This document shows, in pieces, positions 47,932 to 58,590 of a DNA stretch of 64,000 bases. The stretch lies in NCBI GenBank assembly GCA_941918925.1, contig OW799236.1:102068562-102132561 (forward strand), written 5' to 3'. The notes under the pieces are model-generated. The model was not told the DNA's origin. It did not search any database and saw nothing but the letters and a program-made list of their open reading frames with translations. Each line of letters begins with the position of its first letter. Position 1 is the stretch's first letter. This DNA is from Phyto melanocephala (lineage: Eukaryota > Arthropoda > Insecta > Diptera > Rhinophoridae). A program made the translations under genes and the position numbers.

Positions 47932-49407
47932 GATAGCACACCTTGTAAATTCAACGGGTATAAAACACCTTAAAACGATAGTATAAATTAGTTTTCTTCT
48001 CTTTCGCTATTCTCAAAACCTGTTGGAATATCTAGCCTTTTTAACAGAAAAGCTTGTAATATACTAATCATTTATTTGTCTAAAATTTCAAAAAGTACTT
48101 TTTTATAACAAATCTCTCATTTCTGTACAAGAAATACAAATAATAGCAGTCTTAGTGAAGTTTCACACAAGTGTTATGTGTTTTCTTTAACTTTAGCACT
48201 TTTGCACTGATGCCAGCAGAACGTTTTGAAGCAACATTAACATTCAAAATACAGGAACAACAAACGACAACAGCTCAAGCAGCAATAAAATTACTGAACT
48301 CAAATTAAAGAAAAGAGTAAGAAACCAAGAAGATCCCAACAATAAAAGTGTAAATAAATATGTATAACATTATGAAATGCAAACATGGCGTACATACGTA
48401 TGTATACTTACACACACATACTCTCTTTAAAATAGTATGGAGTTTTTATTGCTTTTAGTGTTTTTTTTTAGTTATTGTTCTGTTAATTTTTTTTTTCGTT
48501 GATGTTGTTGTACTATTTCTGTGTTGAATGGTTTCAAGTGTCGTGTGTCCTTGAAACAAATTGTTGTCGTCATAATTTTTCATACACTCATGTATATGTA
48601 TGTATGTGTGTGAGTTCCTATTCAATGCTTGTTTGTTGCTGTTGTTATATTAAGTAGTAAAAAAGGTATAAAATACACAAAACGATGTTTAAATTCAAGA
48701 CAAGACACTGGAAGAAAAATTTTTATTTACTGTAGGCAACTGAAAAGTTTACGAAATTATTTATTAAAGTGAAAGAAATCACTGATTTAGGTTTTTAAGG
48801 AAGATTCAAATTAATTATTTCCTATGACCAATGTTAATGACGTGCATATAGAAGGCCTCTAAAAAATTAATACGGGGTTACTGATAAAATAAATGCACTT
48901 TTTTTTTACTAATAAAAAGTCTTGCAATTTTTTAATGTGGAAAAAATACCTAATTGATATTGATTTATATCTGTGGACTTTTTAAAAAACAACTTAATTC
49001 GAGATAAGCAAATTTTCTTAATCGTAAAAGTAAAGGTCATGTTTTTAATTTTTATAAATGTTGGTTTATTTAATTTAAATAAACCAGGTTTCATTTTATT
49101 GCCCAAAAAATATTAGCTGGGGTTTACGGTATAAAAGGTTAAAGAACTTTTTTGATTTCTAACACAATAGATTAAACTTTTACTGTATTTTATTTAATAT
49201 TTGAAATATTTGTATGTACCTTGTTTGAGTTCAATTTGTTGTACACAAAACGAACTATGTTGTACTCCTGCTGTACCAGGTGCGCTTATTCAACTGTTTA
49301 TATTAACACTGCCACAAAGGTTGTGATCTTACCTATTCTACAAACTTCTATTACGATAATACGAGAATGTTTTAGAACAAAAAAATCGATAACATGCTAT
49401 ATTAAAA
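47932..49407. other. AT-rich DNA, no gene supported
   Basis: A 38-codon frame after an acceptor-like CTTTAACTTTAG (48196-48308) was noted but is too short to support. Short TATG repeats at 48595-48612. Confidence 0.4.
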
Positions 49408-49579
49408 CACAGGCCAACACTTAATTTGCTTCTTTGAATTTATCAAATGATTCTAGTTAATTTGGGTGCACTGAATTGAAATCTGTAATCAGTTTGTCTC
49501 TATCAGCTCTAGTTTTCATGATGTAGCTTTTTTTTAAGTATTTAAAAAGTAAAACTTTTCCATAGGAATTAAAAAAAAA

Positions 49580-50266
49580 AACAAATAAGAAATCTGGAAT
49601 GAACAGCCGGATTAGAGTCTCTTTGCAAATTCCAACAGTAGTCTGCCATCATATGTGCATCCCACCTTCCCTGGTACCGATTCTTATATATATCACAATT
49701 TTGATATCTTGGTGAAACCTTTCTCCTTGTTCTTCGCTTAAATTACCCAAATTTTCTGGAAGTCGGTCCAAGTGACTGTGAAAATAATGGATTTTAATAC
49801 TCATGTTGCAGCCAAGGTCTCTGAACTTATCCAGCATATTCTCCACTAATTGAACATAATTTGGAGCTTTATTATTTCCCAAGAATATTTTATAAATTTC
49901 ACGAATGATGTCCACGCATTTCGTTCAGTTTCGGTCATTGACTTATCAAAATCACTAAATACTCACTAAACAGAAGTAACAGTCATCCAAATGATTACTG
50001 GGCTCTCTCCAAATCAGCGGCACACCAAACTTAAGCCTATTTCGTTTTCTTTGAGTCCACTGTCGCAAATTTACACAGCAAGTATTGCACACAATGTGTG
50101 GAGCCCAGATTTTATCTTGGTCACCAAGATTAACTCCAAAGTAATCTAAATACGATTTTTTAACACATTTCGAAATAGGTCTTATGTTTTCTTTAAAGGT
50201 GGATTCTCCACAAATATAACAAAATGTGTCAATGTTATTTTTACAACATCTTCTATTGAAAGTCAT
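49580..50266 (-). pseudogene. Zinc-motif protein, N- and C-terminal parts fused by deletion
   Basis: From ATG 50266: MTFNRRCCKNN, then CYICGE, YFGVNLGDQDKIWAPHIVC, CNTCCVNLRQW and FGVPLIWREP. NHLDDCYFC follows, giving the Cys-rich N-terminal domain, here uninterrupted. A deletion then joins it to MTETERNAWTSF and FLGNNKAPNYVQLVENMLDK. FRDLGCNMSIKIHYFHSHLD, LPENLGNLSEEQGERFHQDI and, after a frameshift near 49700, WDAHMMADYCWNLQRD follow. The ~300 residues containing the HNG, WDSRA and GLMK blocks of the first copy are missing. Together the two copies outline almost the whole family protein. Translated arthropod relatives share DLGCNMS and EEQGERFHQDI, the last with a conserved Glu. Confidence 0.75.
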
Positions 50267-50449
50267 TTTTATTTAGATCAACACTTTTTTAATAAACTTT
50301 GCCAACTACAATAAAGCACTTCTTACAAGCAACTAACTTCCGATATGCAATTGGAGTGCAAAAAGAAAAAATAACATTCTGAATAATATTACACAAATAA
50401 AATTTCCGTTAATCAGCTATCAATTACACAAAAAATAATATTTTCGGAA

Positions 50450-50501
50450 AAAACGGAATGATAAACTGATATATACCCCCCTCACTTACAGTAGAGGGTA
50501 T
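50450..50501 (-). repeat. DINE-like terminal scrap with TATACCC foldback
   Basis: AACGGAATGATAAACTGATA then TATACCCCCCTCAC..GTAGAGGGTATA is the TATACCC-end module of DINE-like elements. It sits exactly at the inner border of the right TIR of the surrounding transposon. Confidence 0.5.
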
Positions 50502-50625
50502 AAAAAAGTTATATCATGAAAACTAGAGCTGATAGAGAAAAACTGATTACAGCGCACCCAAATTAACTAGAATCAGTTGATAAATTCAAAGAAGCAAAAA
50601 ATTTTTTAAATTTTGTCGGGCTGTG

Positions 50626-51736
50626 TAATCGTTATAATCTACAAAAACACTCGTATGTTCTTGAACCAAAAATGCATGGATCACACAGTACATAATGAAA
50701 AAGTTTAACCTTTGTTCGCACTTGTATATCTTTTATGTAGCAAGAAGCGTTTATCTGACAATCGTCTACAAAAAAATGTGAATCAGACTAAATTTCTAAC
50801 AACACTTTAAGTAATATCACGTAGAAAATAAAACAACTAAATTTCTTATATTTTTAGCCTTTCCTTATGGTATCAAGGGTATATACGATATTGTCATTTC
50901 ATTTTCAATTTCCAAAACAATCATTTGTGACCCCAGAAAGAAAAATTAGAATATCGATTAAGCGACTTAAATTATCAAATATTTACCATTTTTAAATCCC
51001 TTAATTTGTATAAAACAAAAAGGGCTTGCTTGAAATGCAATAAACTATCAAAACATTAAAATTCAATACTACGTCCTAAATAAAATAGCAATACGTGGAT
51101 CCAGCTTACGTGTTTGGCAGGGATTGTGCTTTTTTTTATTACTGCCAAAAATAATTCTTATTAAAAAAAATGCGTTTAGGGGAAATGGAAATTTTGAGGT
51201 TTCGTATGGCATACGCGGTTGACCATGAAAACCACAGAATTATACTATTTTATTCCTCTCATCTAAATTCGCGCTCGAAAATGGCGAATATAACGTTAGC
51301 CGTATCAATATGGGTTTAAGAAATAAGGGCACTTAATTGCAGTCAATTTATATAAATTTATTATATTTAAGTTTTTAAAAACATTTTAAACTATCCTGTG
51401 CCAGGGACTTCGTCTGCGTAGTTACAGGCACGTGGTAGACGTGGTGTGATAATTTAAGTTGGTTTATATCTGCGCGACATATTTTTTTAAAACCGTTTAA
51501 AATATAAAAAAATGTAATCATACAAACATTTAAATTTATTATTTTAATAGGATAGGATTTAAGGCTTATATTTAAGGTAAAATACTTTTATAGATATCGT
51601 TGTATGATTGATGAATTTGTTCGCTAGTACATGTAAATTTCGGACACTCCAAACACTTGAACAACCGACAAACGAAATACAAAAAAAATATATTTAAATC
51701 ATATTTTCAAAAATTTGCTTGATTATCATAATAAGC
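50626..51736. other. AT-rich DNA, nothing recognised
   Basis: A slightly GC-richer stretch at 51395-51460 contains GTGCCAGGGACTTCGTC..GACG and GGCAC complements, but no RNA family is recognised. Confidence 0.4.
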
Positions 51737-51744
51737 CCTGTGTG

Positions 51745-52822
51745 CATAGCTGCCAGATTTGACGATTTATCGTCATTTTGACGATTTTACGTGGTAAAAT
51801 TAAGTGTTGACGATTTGACGATTTATGCCATGTTTTTGACGATTTTCAAGAATTCAAGTTTGCAACATTTTTCATTACTTTTATTTCAACCTTAAACTAA
51901 ATAAAAATAATTTGTAACGGTTTTTTATGTTATTAATAATAGAACAGAGTGAAAGAGATACATCGATCATTATTTAATGTGTTTGTGTGGGTAATTTTTC
52001 CACTTTGTACATTTTTAACATAGTATATGCACATATTATCAACTGATACCTACAACACGAACAAATATAAATATGGAAATGCGTTTAAAACAATTTTAGT
52101 TTTTTAAGTAAATTTATTTAAATTATTTAAGTGACAAATTAATATGCTTAAATACTTCAAAAAAATGGTAAGTTCTTTTTAATTATACATTAAAACCTTA
52201 AAAATCAAACATTATATTTTCAATAGAAAACCAAGATGATGATAATTCTAGCTCTTCCTCTGTAAGTAGAAATTTCATCCATTTTTTATACAAAACTTTG
52301 TAGTAGCTAAAATGAAATTTTAATGGTGTTTTTCACAGGTAACGAACAAGAAGAGGAAAATTAAGGAAGACTGGTTTGCAGATTCAGAAATAAGTTTATG
52401 GGCTAAAAAGCGAAACGATGTAGTTTATTTTGGCGTTGTGCTCGTCTTACACTTGCCTAAAGCTACCTTAATCGGTAGAAACTTTAGAAAGAAATTATTA
52501 TAATTATTTGTCAATTAGTCAGAATTAGATGCAGCCAATTGATTATTTATTATTTTTTGTATTTATATACATATATATTAATATTTATTTTTCGAAATTA
52601 ATTCTAAATTGTATTATATTTTTTGTCATGTTCTTAACTTAAAAGGGTCTAATAAAACCATTGATCTCTCTGAATTTAAAACGTTTGTTATGTTTTTTGT
52701 TTTAAAAAATGCGTTTTTTTATTTTGACGTTTTTATGACGATTTGCGTAAACTACTTGACGATTTTGACGATTTTTTTCTCCAAATTAGACGATTTTGCC
52801 CCTATTTTATCTGGCAGCTATG
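51745..52822 (+). mobile_element. 1,078-bp hAT-type transposon with intact 8-bp target duplication
   Basis: TIR CATAGCTGCCAGAT at the left and ATCTGGCAGCTATG at the right, perfect over 14 bp. The flanking direct repeat CCTGTGTG (51737-51744 and 52823-52830) is perfect and 8 bp, the hAT hallmark. GACGATTT occurs about six times within 110 bases of the left end and four times near the right end. These are in the same orientation at both ends, as dense putative transposase binding sites. Coding capacity is limited to a short remnant. The clean duplication implies a recent insertion. Confidence 0.9.
52339..52503 (+). pseudogene. Possible BED-like N-terminal exon remnant of a hAT transposase
   Basis: After an acceptor-like TTTTTCACAG the frame reads VTNKKRKIKEDWFADSEISL, WAKKRND, VVYFG and on to a stop at 52501-52503. 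Upstream pieces (MLKYFKKM at 52144 with a GTAAGT donor; a middle ENQDDDNSSSSS piece ending at GTAAGT) look like small exons separated by introns. hAT relatives often start with a basic segment followed by W..D..Y..W, then a BED-type zinc finger; the Cys residues are absent here. The exon phases do not join cleanly, so either the model or the gene is broken. Confidence 0.35.
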
Positions 52823-53146
52823 CCTGTGTGTTAATCTACGTTGTTTATCTAAGTGCCAAATTTCATTTTATTCCATTTTGCCAAACATACAAACAGTAAC
52901 ATTTATTATATTAAATAGGAAGTAGGCTAACATAAAAAAAAATTATAAATTTCTTTACCATTCGCTGTTTGATATAAAGAATTTTAATTTAACCCAAATG
53001 CAACTATTTTAAGGCCAATAAGGAGTAAATGTGGATATTTTAACTATTTTAAATATTTGGAACACACTTTTGACTGGATAATTTATTTTGTATTTAGGAG
53101 TTTCACTTTTTCTTTTTCGAAAGAGAGAAAGTAAGAAATAACATTA

Positions 53147-54023
53147 CACCAATACCTCGCTTTGAGTCGTTTCGTTTTGCGTTTTTTCGAAGTTGCGTCG
53201 CTGCTGAATTAGTACTAATTTTCACTGTGCGTCGTTAGATTTTCGAAGTTGCGTTGTTTTGGGTTTGAGTCTTTAATCTATTTTTGAAATTTTCTTTTTT
53301 TTTTCTAAAATATGGAAATGACTTTTGTTTCTACATAATTGCGCCATGGCATCAAAACTCGGGAATTCCCTTTCTAATTGAGACTTACAAAAATGAATTG
53401 CTAACCTCGCACAACCAAGAATTGTATAATGAAGAACTATTGCAACTGGAATTGCAATTCGCTAATGAAGATGACAGTGACCGTTCAATAGAAATCAGCG
53501 AAGAAAAAAATTTGACCTCCAAACAAATTTCCAAAGCGATGTGTTTGATTGACGAATCTATGGAGATATTTTTAAAAAACGACCATGACAGCGGAAGGAA
53601 TTTTAAATTGTCCCAGACGGTAGCTACGAATATCAATTGCTACAAGGAAAGTTATTTTACGTTGAAAATAAAAAGCTGTTCAGCAAACATTAAACCAATT
53701 TTTTGTGAAAGAAAGCCGACTTACGACAACAGCCACTATGGAGTCATCAGACAGTGATTAATTATTATTTTGTTTTTTATTAATTAATTGAATATTTTAT
53801 TTTCTTTGAATTGAAAATGTTTTTTTTTTTTTGTTTTTTGTATGTACATACATACATATGTAATAAAATTTTATATTATTTTTGATTTTTATATGTTTAA
53901 CCCTGGAACCTATCTTCGATCTTTACATTGTTTGCTATAGACAAACATAATTCACTTTGCGTCGTTTCAATTTGCGTCGCGTTTTTTTGGAACGTAACCA
54001 CCACGCAAAGTGAGGTATTGGTG
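53147..54023 (+). mobile_element. Tigger/pogo-type deletion derivative
   Basis: Ends CACCAATACCTCGCTTTGAG and, reverse-complemented, CACCAATACCTCACTTTGCG. Subterminal repeats of GCGTCG / GTCGTTTCRWTTTGCGTCG occur on both sides. TA precedes the left end and CA follows the right, consistent with a TA target site and one mutation. Length 877 bp versus about 2 kb for an autonomous element. Confidence 0.75.
53344..53757 (+). pseudogene. Tigger transposase C-terminal remnant
   Basis: The open frame reads NELLTSHNQELYNEELLQLE, an acidic segment, LTSKQISKAMCLIDESMEIF, then a polar run and TNINCYKESYFTLKIK before the stop. EELxxLE..E..LTSKQL..AxxLIExAxxIFxxxDPxxERSxKVxxxVxxxIxCYxxIY is the C-terminal tail of Tigger/pogo transposases, after the DDE domain. 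The HTH/CENP-B and catalytic domains are absent. The open state over ~140 codons suggests the internal deletion was recent. Confidence 0.75.
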
Positions 54024-54972
54024 CATTTTGAAAACTTTTATCTCTAACAAAATTCTAAAATTCCTTTGTGGCCAAAAATAAACAAAGTTGCCACTTAGTA
54101 GAATTGAAAAAAATCTAAAAATTTTAAAACTAGTACATCGTTTTAAAATATGTATTTAATATAGCAGGTTTAATATTTAGAAAAAAATTAAAAACATTAA
54201 TCCTGTTGCATGATAAAACTCTCAGCTAAATCAAATTTTAACAATGTTTTTTTAAGCAAATGCATTATAACCAATCATTCATCTCAGAACGAAAAAAAAA
54301 AAAAAATAATTCGTCTTAAAATTTTTAACTCTTAAAGGTCAATATCAGATTAAAAAAAAAATATTTCTCCACTGCAATTGCAAATCAATCCAACTTAGAT
54401 ACAAAGCCTGAAATGAAAAAAATTGTTCTCATAGTTAAAATATTTTATGTTCTGCTTTTGTTTTAAAAAACAACTTAAGCAACTTCAAGCAACTTAATTT
54501 ATAAGTCCAGAAATAGTGTCATTTTTTAATTGATCGAAACATAATGCATCTTCAAATTAATTTATAGTAAATCCTACATGTACTTATTCCAGGTTTGTAA
54601 ATTGTTAATCATTTAACTGTGACTCCGGGTTTTTTTTACAAACATTTCTAAATTACCACCTTTCAAAAATAATTATTAAATCTAAAAACAAAAAAAGATT
54701 GTCTTAAATTTATATTTATTGGTCAAGTTGTGAATAATGTTACTATAAGTAACATCCTTCTGCTTAACAATTCTTGTGGGATTTATTTTATATTCTCCTA
54801 GCAAATCAACAAACCATCTATAATATTATATATTTAACATTTTACCTGTTTCAGTTCTAAACTTCTTTTTTTTCTAAGCAAAAGAATAAAAGAAATAGAA
54901 TGAAAACATTTACAATGATTTATTTACTAAAGACAAACAAGAAATTAATTCTTATTCATGGTATTGCCTGCA
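54024..54972. other. AT-rich DNA; possible 3' end signals for the minus-strand frame
   Basis: TTTATT at 54919-54924 gives AATAAA on the minus strand, 49 bases after the stop of the next feature. Nothing else recognised. Confidence 0.4.
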
Positions 54973-55149
54973 TCACGATGATGCTGACAATGATGCTGCT
55001 GCCAAAGCCGACGTTACTAAAGATGTTGATGTTAAAGCTAGATTTTTCTTATTGCCGCTGCATTCACAGTCTTTAGCAATTTCTGCCGTTGGAGGTGGTA
55101 GCGTAATAATACATTTAAGTAACCTGTAAGCAAGGCTAACCATAAACAT
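54973..55149 (-). CDS. Small open frame or terminal exon, unknown (58 aa)
   Basis: Open minus-strand frame of 58 codons from ATG 55149. It starts MFMVSLAYRLLKCIITLPPP, has KDCECSGNKK in the middle and ends in an alanine/serine/threonine-rich tail (SALAAASLSASS). Base use is clearly richer in G and C than in the flanks, unlike other short frames here. GCTTACAG at 55124-55131 is a possible splice acceptor, which would give a terminal exon starting at LLKCII (55123). AATAAA follows 49 bases after the stop. I do not recognise a family. A terminal exon of a host gene with large upstream introns, a small secreted peptide, or chance are all possible. Confidence 0.35.
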   Translation of the reverse strand: MFMVSLAYRLLKCIITLPPPTAEIAKDCECSGNKKNLALTSTSLVTSALAAASLSASS

Positions 55150-55651
55150 GCATGCGTGCCTTCAAAGAAGTATAAAACTAAAATAGCTCCAGCTTACTTA
55201 AGTTAGTTTATTTTACACTTTTTTTGTTATTCATCGTAAGCGTCAAAAATCCTGAGGTAATCATTTGTAATTTTCTAACATTCCTACACATGGCCGCAAA
55301 AAAAAATCACGTTTGGATTGCAGTGTTGTGTTGAAAGTATTTTCAGTAATTTTCCTTTGATATATTCAAGGGTAAAACATTACTTTATAAAAGTTGAAAT
55401 GAATAGTAGTGGCTGCAATGAAGGGAATACACTGCCTTTTAAAAACACTTTACCAAAGATGTAACAAAGAAATTTTTAGATTAAAAATATTTACTGAAAC
55501 TTATTTAAGCTGGCTTTGAAAAGTTATATTTAAAATTAAAAATTATTATAAAAGTGATTCCAAGGCATATCCATAAGGTATATGCAACGGCGAATTGATA
55601 CAACAAAGCAACTTTCCAAGGGATGTTTTATGTCAAGGCCATTTCGTATAT

Positions 55652-55842
55652 CAGGGATGGAAAAGTTGTTTTTACATATTAAATATAATAAAATTCCATT
55701 AAAAAAGGATATAAATTTTTGAAACACATTACTAATGAAGCAAAAGCAACAAATATACATAAACTTAGCACATTTATTATCAAAAAAGTACACTCAAGGT
55801 AATTGTTTAATACCGAAACTTAAATTTCATTTTCCATCCCTG
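55652..55842. mobile_element. 191-bp hAT-like MITE
   Basis: CAGGGATGGAAAA at the left and TTTTCCATCCCTG at the right, a 13-bp perfect TIR of hAT type. The flanking 8-mers TCGTATAT and CATTAATA do not match, so the target duplication has decayed or is absent. The tip resembles the CAGRGATGGAAAA motifs at 31366 and 31776. Confidence 0.65.
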
Positions 55843-55857
55843 CATTAATAAATGAAA

Positions 55858-55938
55858 TCAAGGCGAATTCAACCAATTTTGACAAAAAGATTCCCAATCA
55901 GCTGGGCTGATAATTTCTCCTGTATGAATTCGCCTTGA
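55858..55938. mobile_element. 81-bp palindromic-end MITE
   Basis: TCAAGGCGAATTCA and its exact complement TGAATTCGCCTTGA bound 53 bases containing another near-palindrome (ATCAGCTGGGCTGAT). It lies 15 bases from the hAT-like MITE. No target duplication is clear. Confidence 0.6.
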
Positions 55939-56159
55939 GTGATTCCAAATACAAGGTAAACTTCACAATTCAACATTCAAAGCATTTTTAAAAATTGTTT
56001 TTTTTAATAAATTATAATTTTATCAATGGAAAAATAAATAATAATTTTAAAATTAAAATCAAAATCAGACTTCCGATTATAAATCATGAATCTATAGGTT
56101 TGTTGCTTTACAGAGTAAATTAGATAATGATAATGAATAAATTGTGATAGCAAGTCATA

Positions 56160-56840
56160 TAGCAAGTGTTTCTTTCAGCAACTTATAATATAGAAAGTGA
56201 TAACTTTTTTAATGTTCTTGCGTCTAATGCTCCCAAATGCAAAAAATTTACAAAAGTCAAAAGCCCCATCCTATTTCTCTCCATGTTTTATCCAATTGTA
56301 CTATTCGAAGTAGATGTGTTCTCATCTCCGTGGGACCAGTTTTTACACTAGTTAATCTTCTTAGTATTGGTCTACTTAGCTTTAGAATTTCCTTTGACTT
56401 TTAAAGACTTAAGTCGGTCACCCCATAGCATGTTCGTCACCTTACCGACATAAATATTTTGCCCTCTTCTGACGTGTTTCGCCATTGTTCAATTTTTAAA
56501 TTCACTTGCAAGCCTCTAAAAGGAAATGATTCCAGTTTAAGGTTTTATGTTCCAGAATGATCCCATTTTGGGTATTTTGTTGGCTTCTTCGTTTGTGATT
56601 TTTCCGTGGTGGCCGTGGTGGTGGTTACGCCTGCGAGTTTATGTTGCATTGCAGGACATTTCGAGATAAATTTTTTTTTTGCCATAATTTTAGTATGGAA
56701 AACACTATTGTGGTCTGGTAGACAGAAGTATTTGCTTCTGTTTTGGTGTATATCACATAAGGCCACCCTAGTTTTGGTACCAATCTTCGATCCGTCCGTA
56801 TAGAGATCTATGCTGAATTAACTGAATACTTATAACGTCT
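56160..56840 (-). pseudogene. LINE RNase H-to-C-terminus relic, copy 2
   Basis: Minus strand: DLYTDGSKIGTKTRVALCDI then FCLPDHNSVFHTKIMA (56690-56820). This is an RNase H start with the YTDGS catalytic aspartate; the usual Glu in AE(I/V)MA is replaced by Lys. Later come RNTSEEGKIF, KSKEILKLSRPILRRLTSV and RTHLLRIVQLDKTWREIG (about 56260-56340). Order and wording match the plus-strand copy at 24970-25545. The Cys/His knuckle is mostly lost. Multiple stops. Confidence 0.6.
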
Positions 56841-58453
56841 TACAAGTACGTTAAAACATGTATAAGAACAAATACAATGGAATCTGCCATTACGGACACT
56901 TCCCTTAAGAGAATATCTCTTTTGGAGAAGAGCATTGCAAAATTTCTAGAAACTGATCCTCTCGAGCGGCTTTTAAGTGATTTGACAGTACGATTTTAGT
57001 GGATATTTTCAACAGCAACAGCTTTTTCAAACTAATCCGTGATGCAAGGACCTCTTTGCAAAAAGTTTAAGAGAGTACAGCCTACGATCTTTATTCCTTT
57101 TTGTATGGGGAATTTAAAAATATTATTCTTTTAAAGATTTCAGAAGAGTTAATTCATGTAAAAAACATTCTGCTGTTACGGGTTATTTTTAAAATAGTAT
57201 TTGAGAAGCAAAGAATCCTTTAATGAGTGTAATTATCTGAGACTAGATTCTTCCACAAGTTCTGTCTTAATTATGCTTAGGTTTCAAATCATGTACTTTG
57301 TTTTGAATCATTAAGCAAAAGATATTTAAGTGGTACCATTTATCTTGCGCTACAACACTTCCCGTGGACAACAAAGCTTCTTTGCTTGCTGAGCCTTTTT
57401 CCTGTTAACAAATTTATTCAACATATATTTTTTTGAAAAATTACCTTGAATGATGTATGCGATTCTACAATACATTAGTTACTGTATGTGGTGTTGCAGT
57501 AGTTTTGTAAGTTAATTTTTCATTACTCTCTCCTATCGCCTTAAAAGTTGTAGAAAAAATTTATATTTCTTACCACTTTGCATACACACTATACTAGATT
57601 AAAAAAAAAAAGATGCATATGTATGCATGTGTGTGCATGTGTATATGTTAAAGCTACTTAAAATGCGTTATTTGTTTAATTTTTTTTTTCTTATACTTCC
57701 ATTTGTTTTATTTATATATTTTTATAATTTTTTGACTAGCTGCGAACTGTTTGCTAAGAAGTTGGAAACGTAATGATACGAAATAGAAGTTACAAAACAA
57801 AAAACCTTATGGTTATGTATTTCAACTGTCAAAATGTCGGTTTTGAAAAAAATTAATAACAAATAATTTGTTAGGAAATAAATGTGTAGACAGTTTTTTT
57901 ATGATTTTTATATGTCTATATTCTAGTGATGATTATGAAAAGCGAGATTTAAAAAAATCAGCATCATTGTAAAAAGGAAGACAAATAAAAAATAATGTGT
58001 GTAGGAAGTAGATAAATTGATAATTTGAGATCTCTGGGAGAACAAATAAAAAAGTGTGTAAACTTATTTTGTATCTTTAGTAAAATATAAATAAATTTTT
58101 GCCCAAGTTAAGTCCTTTTTTGCTCGACTGTCAAAAAACTAAAAAAAAAACGTTTTCTTAATAAAGCTTTTCACGTCACCGCTTTTACTCTTGGAAAAAA
58201 GCAAAATTGTGTTGATATACTTTTGTTGATATGAGCATTACTTTTAGCAAAAAATTGTTTAACATTATTTGCTGTCATGTTTGTTGAGGTACTTAAACCG
58301 ACGACGAGTTGACCTTTGTAAGAAAACAATGTTGTGCGTAGCTCAATATTTACTCTATTAATTATTTTATACATAGTTGTCGTTTGAAAATAATTTTAAT
58401 TATTAATAAATAATAATTTACTTAATTATTCGGAATATGCTCCCAACTAATCT
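56841..58453. other. AT-rich DNA, nothing recognised
   Basis: A TG/CA-rich microsatellite-like patch at 57610-57650; otherwise no feature. Confidence 0.45.
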
Positions 58454-58590
58454 TTCAATATTTTATTTGGTTAAGTTAAGGCATTTCACCGGTACTTATA
58501 CCAGATCCTCAGTAAAAAAAAAAGGTCTACTGACGATCTGCATAAGTACCAGTGGCCAGCTTACCCCCAACAACCAAATAAAATATTGAA
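58454..58590. repeat. 137-bp foldback sequence (long hairpin)
   Basis: TTCAATATTTTATTTGGTT and its exact complement form the base. After a small asymmetric region the arms continue with GGTACTTATaCCAGATCcTCAGTA against GGTACTTATgCAGATCgTCAGTA. The loop is a run of A's. The RNA would fold into a ~55-bp interrupted stem, so a MITE or a small-RNA precursor are both possible. Confidence 0.7.

Larger units (their letters stand above)
49408..50625 (-). mobile_element. 1.2-kb deletion derivative of a zinc-motif-protein transposon, CACAG ends
   Basis: Inverted repeats of about 125 bp: CACAGGCCAACA..TTTGCTTCTTTGAATTTATC at the left, matched by GATAAATTCAAAGAAGCAAA..TGTCGGGCTGTG at the right. Both arms also share CTGATTCTAGTTAATTTGGG, TAATCAG and CTCTATCAGCTCTAGTTTTC. 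Inside is a minus-strand gene of the same family as in 4861-7864, with its middle deleted. TIR sequences of the two elements differ, so they are separate subfamilies. The flanks (..TTAAAA / TAATCG..) do not give a clean target duplication. Confidence 0.75.

Noticed and set aside
48196..48308. 38-codon frame after a splice-acceptor-like site (MPAERFEATLTFKIQ)
   Set aside because: Short, no family recognised, and no partner exon found.
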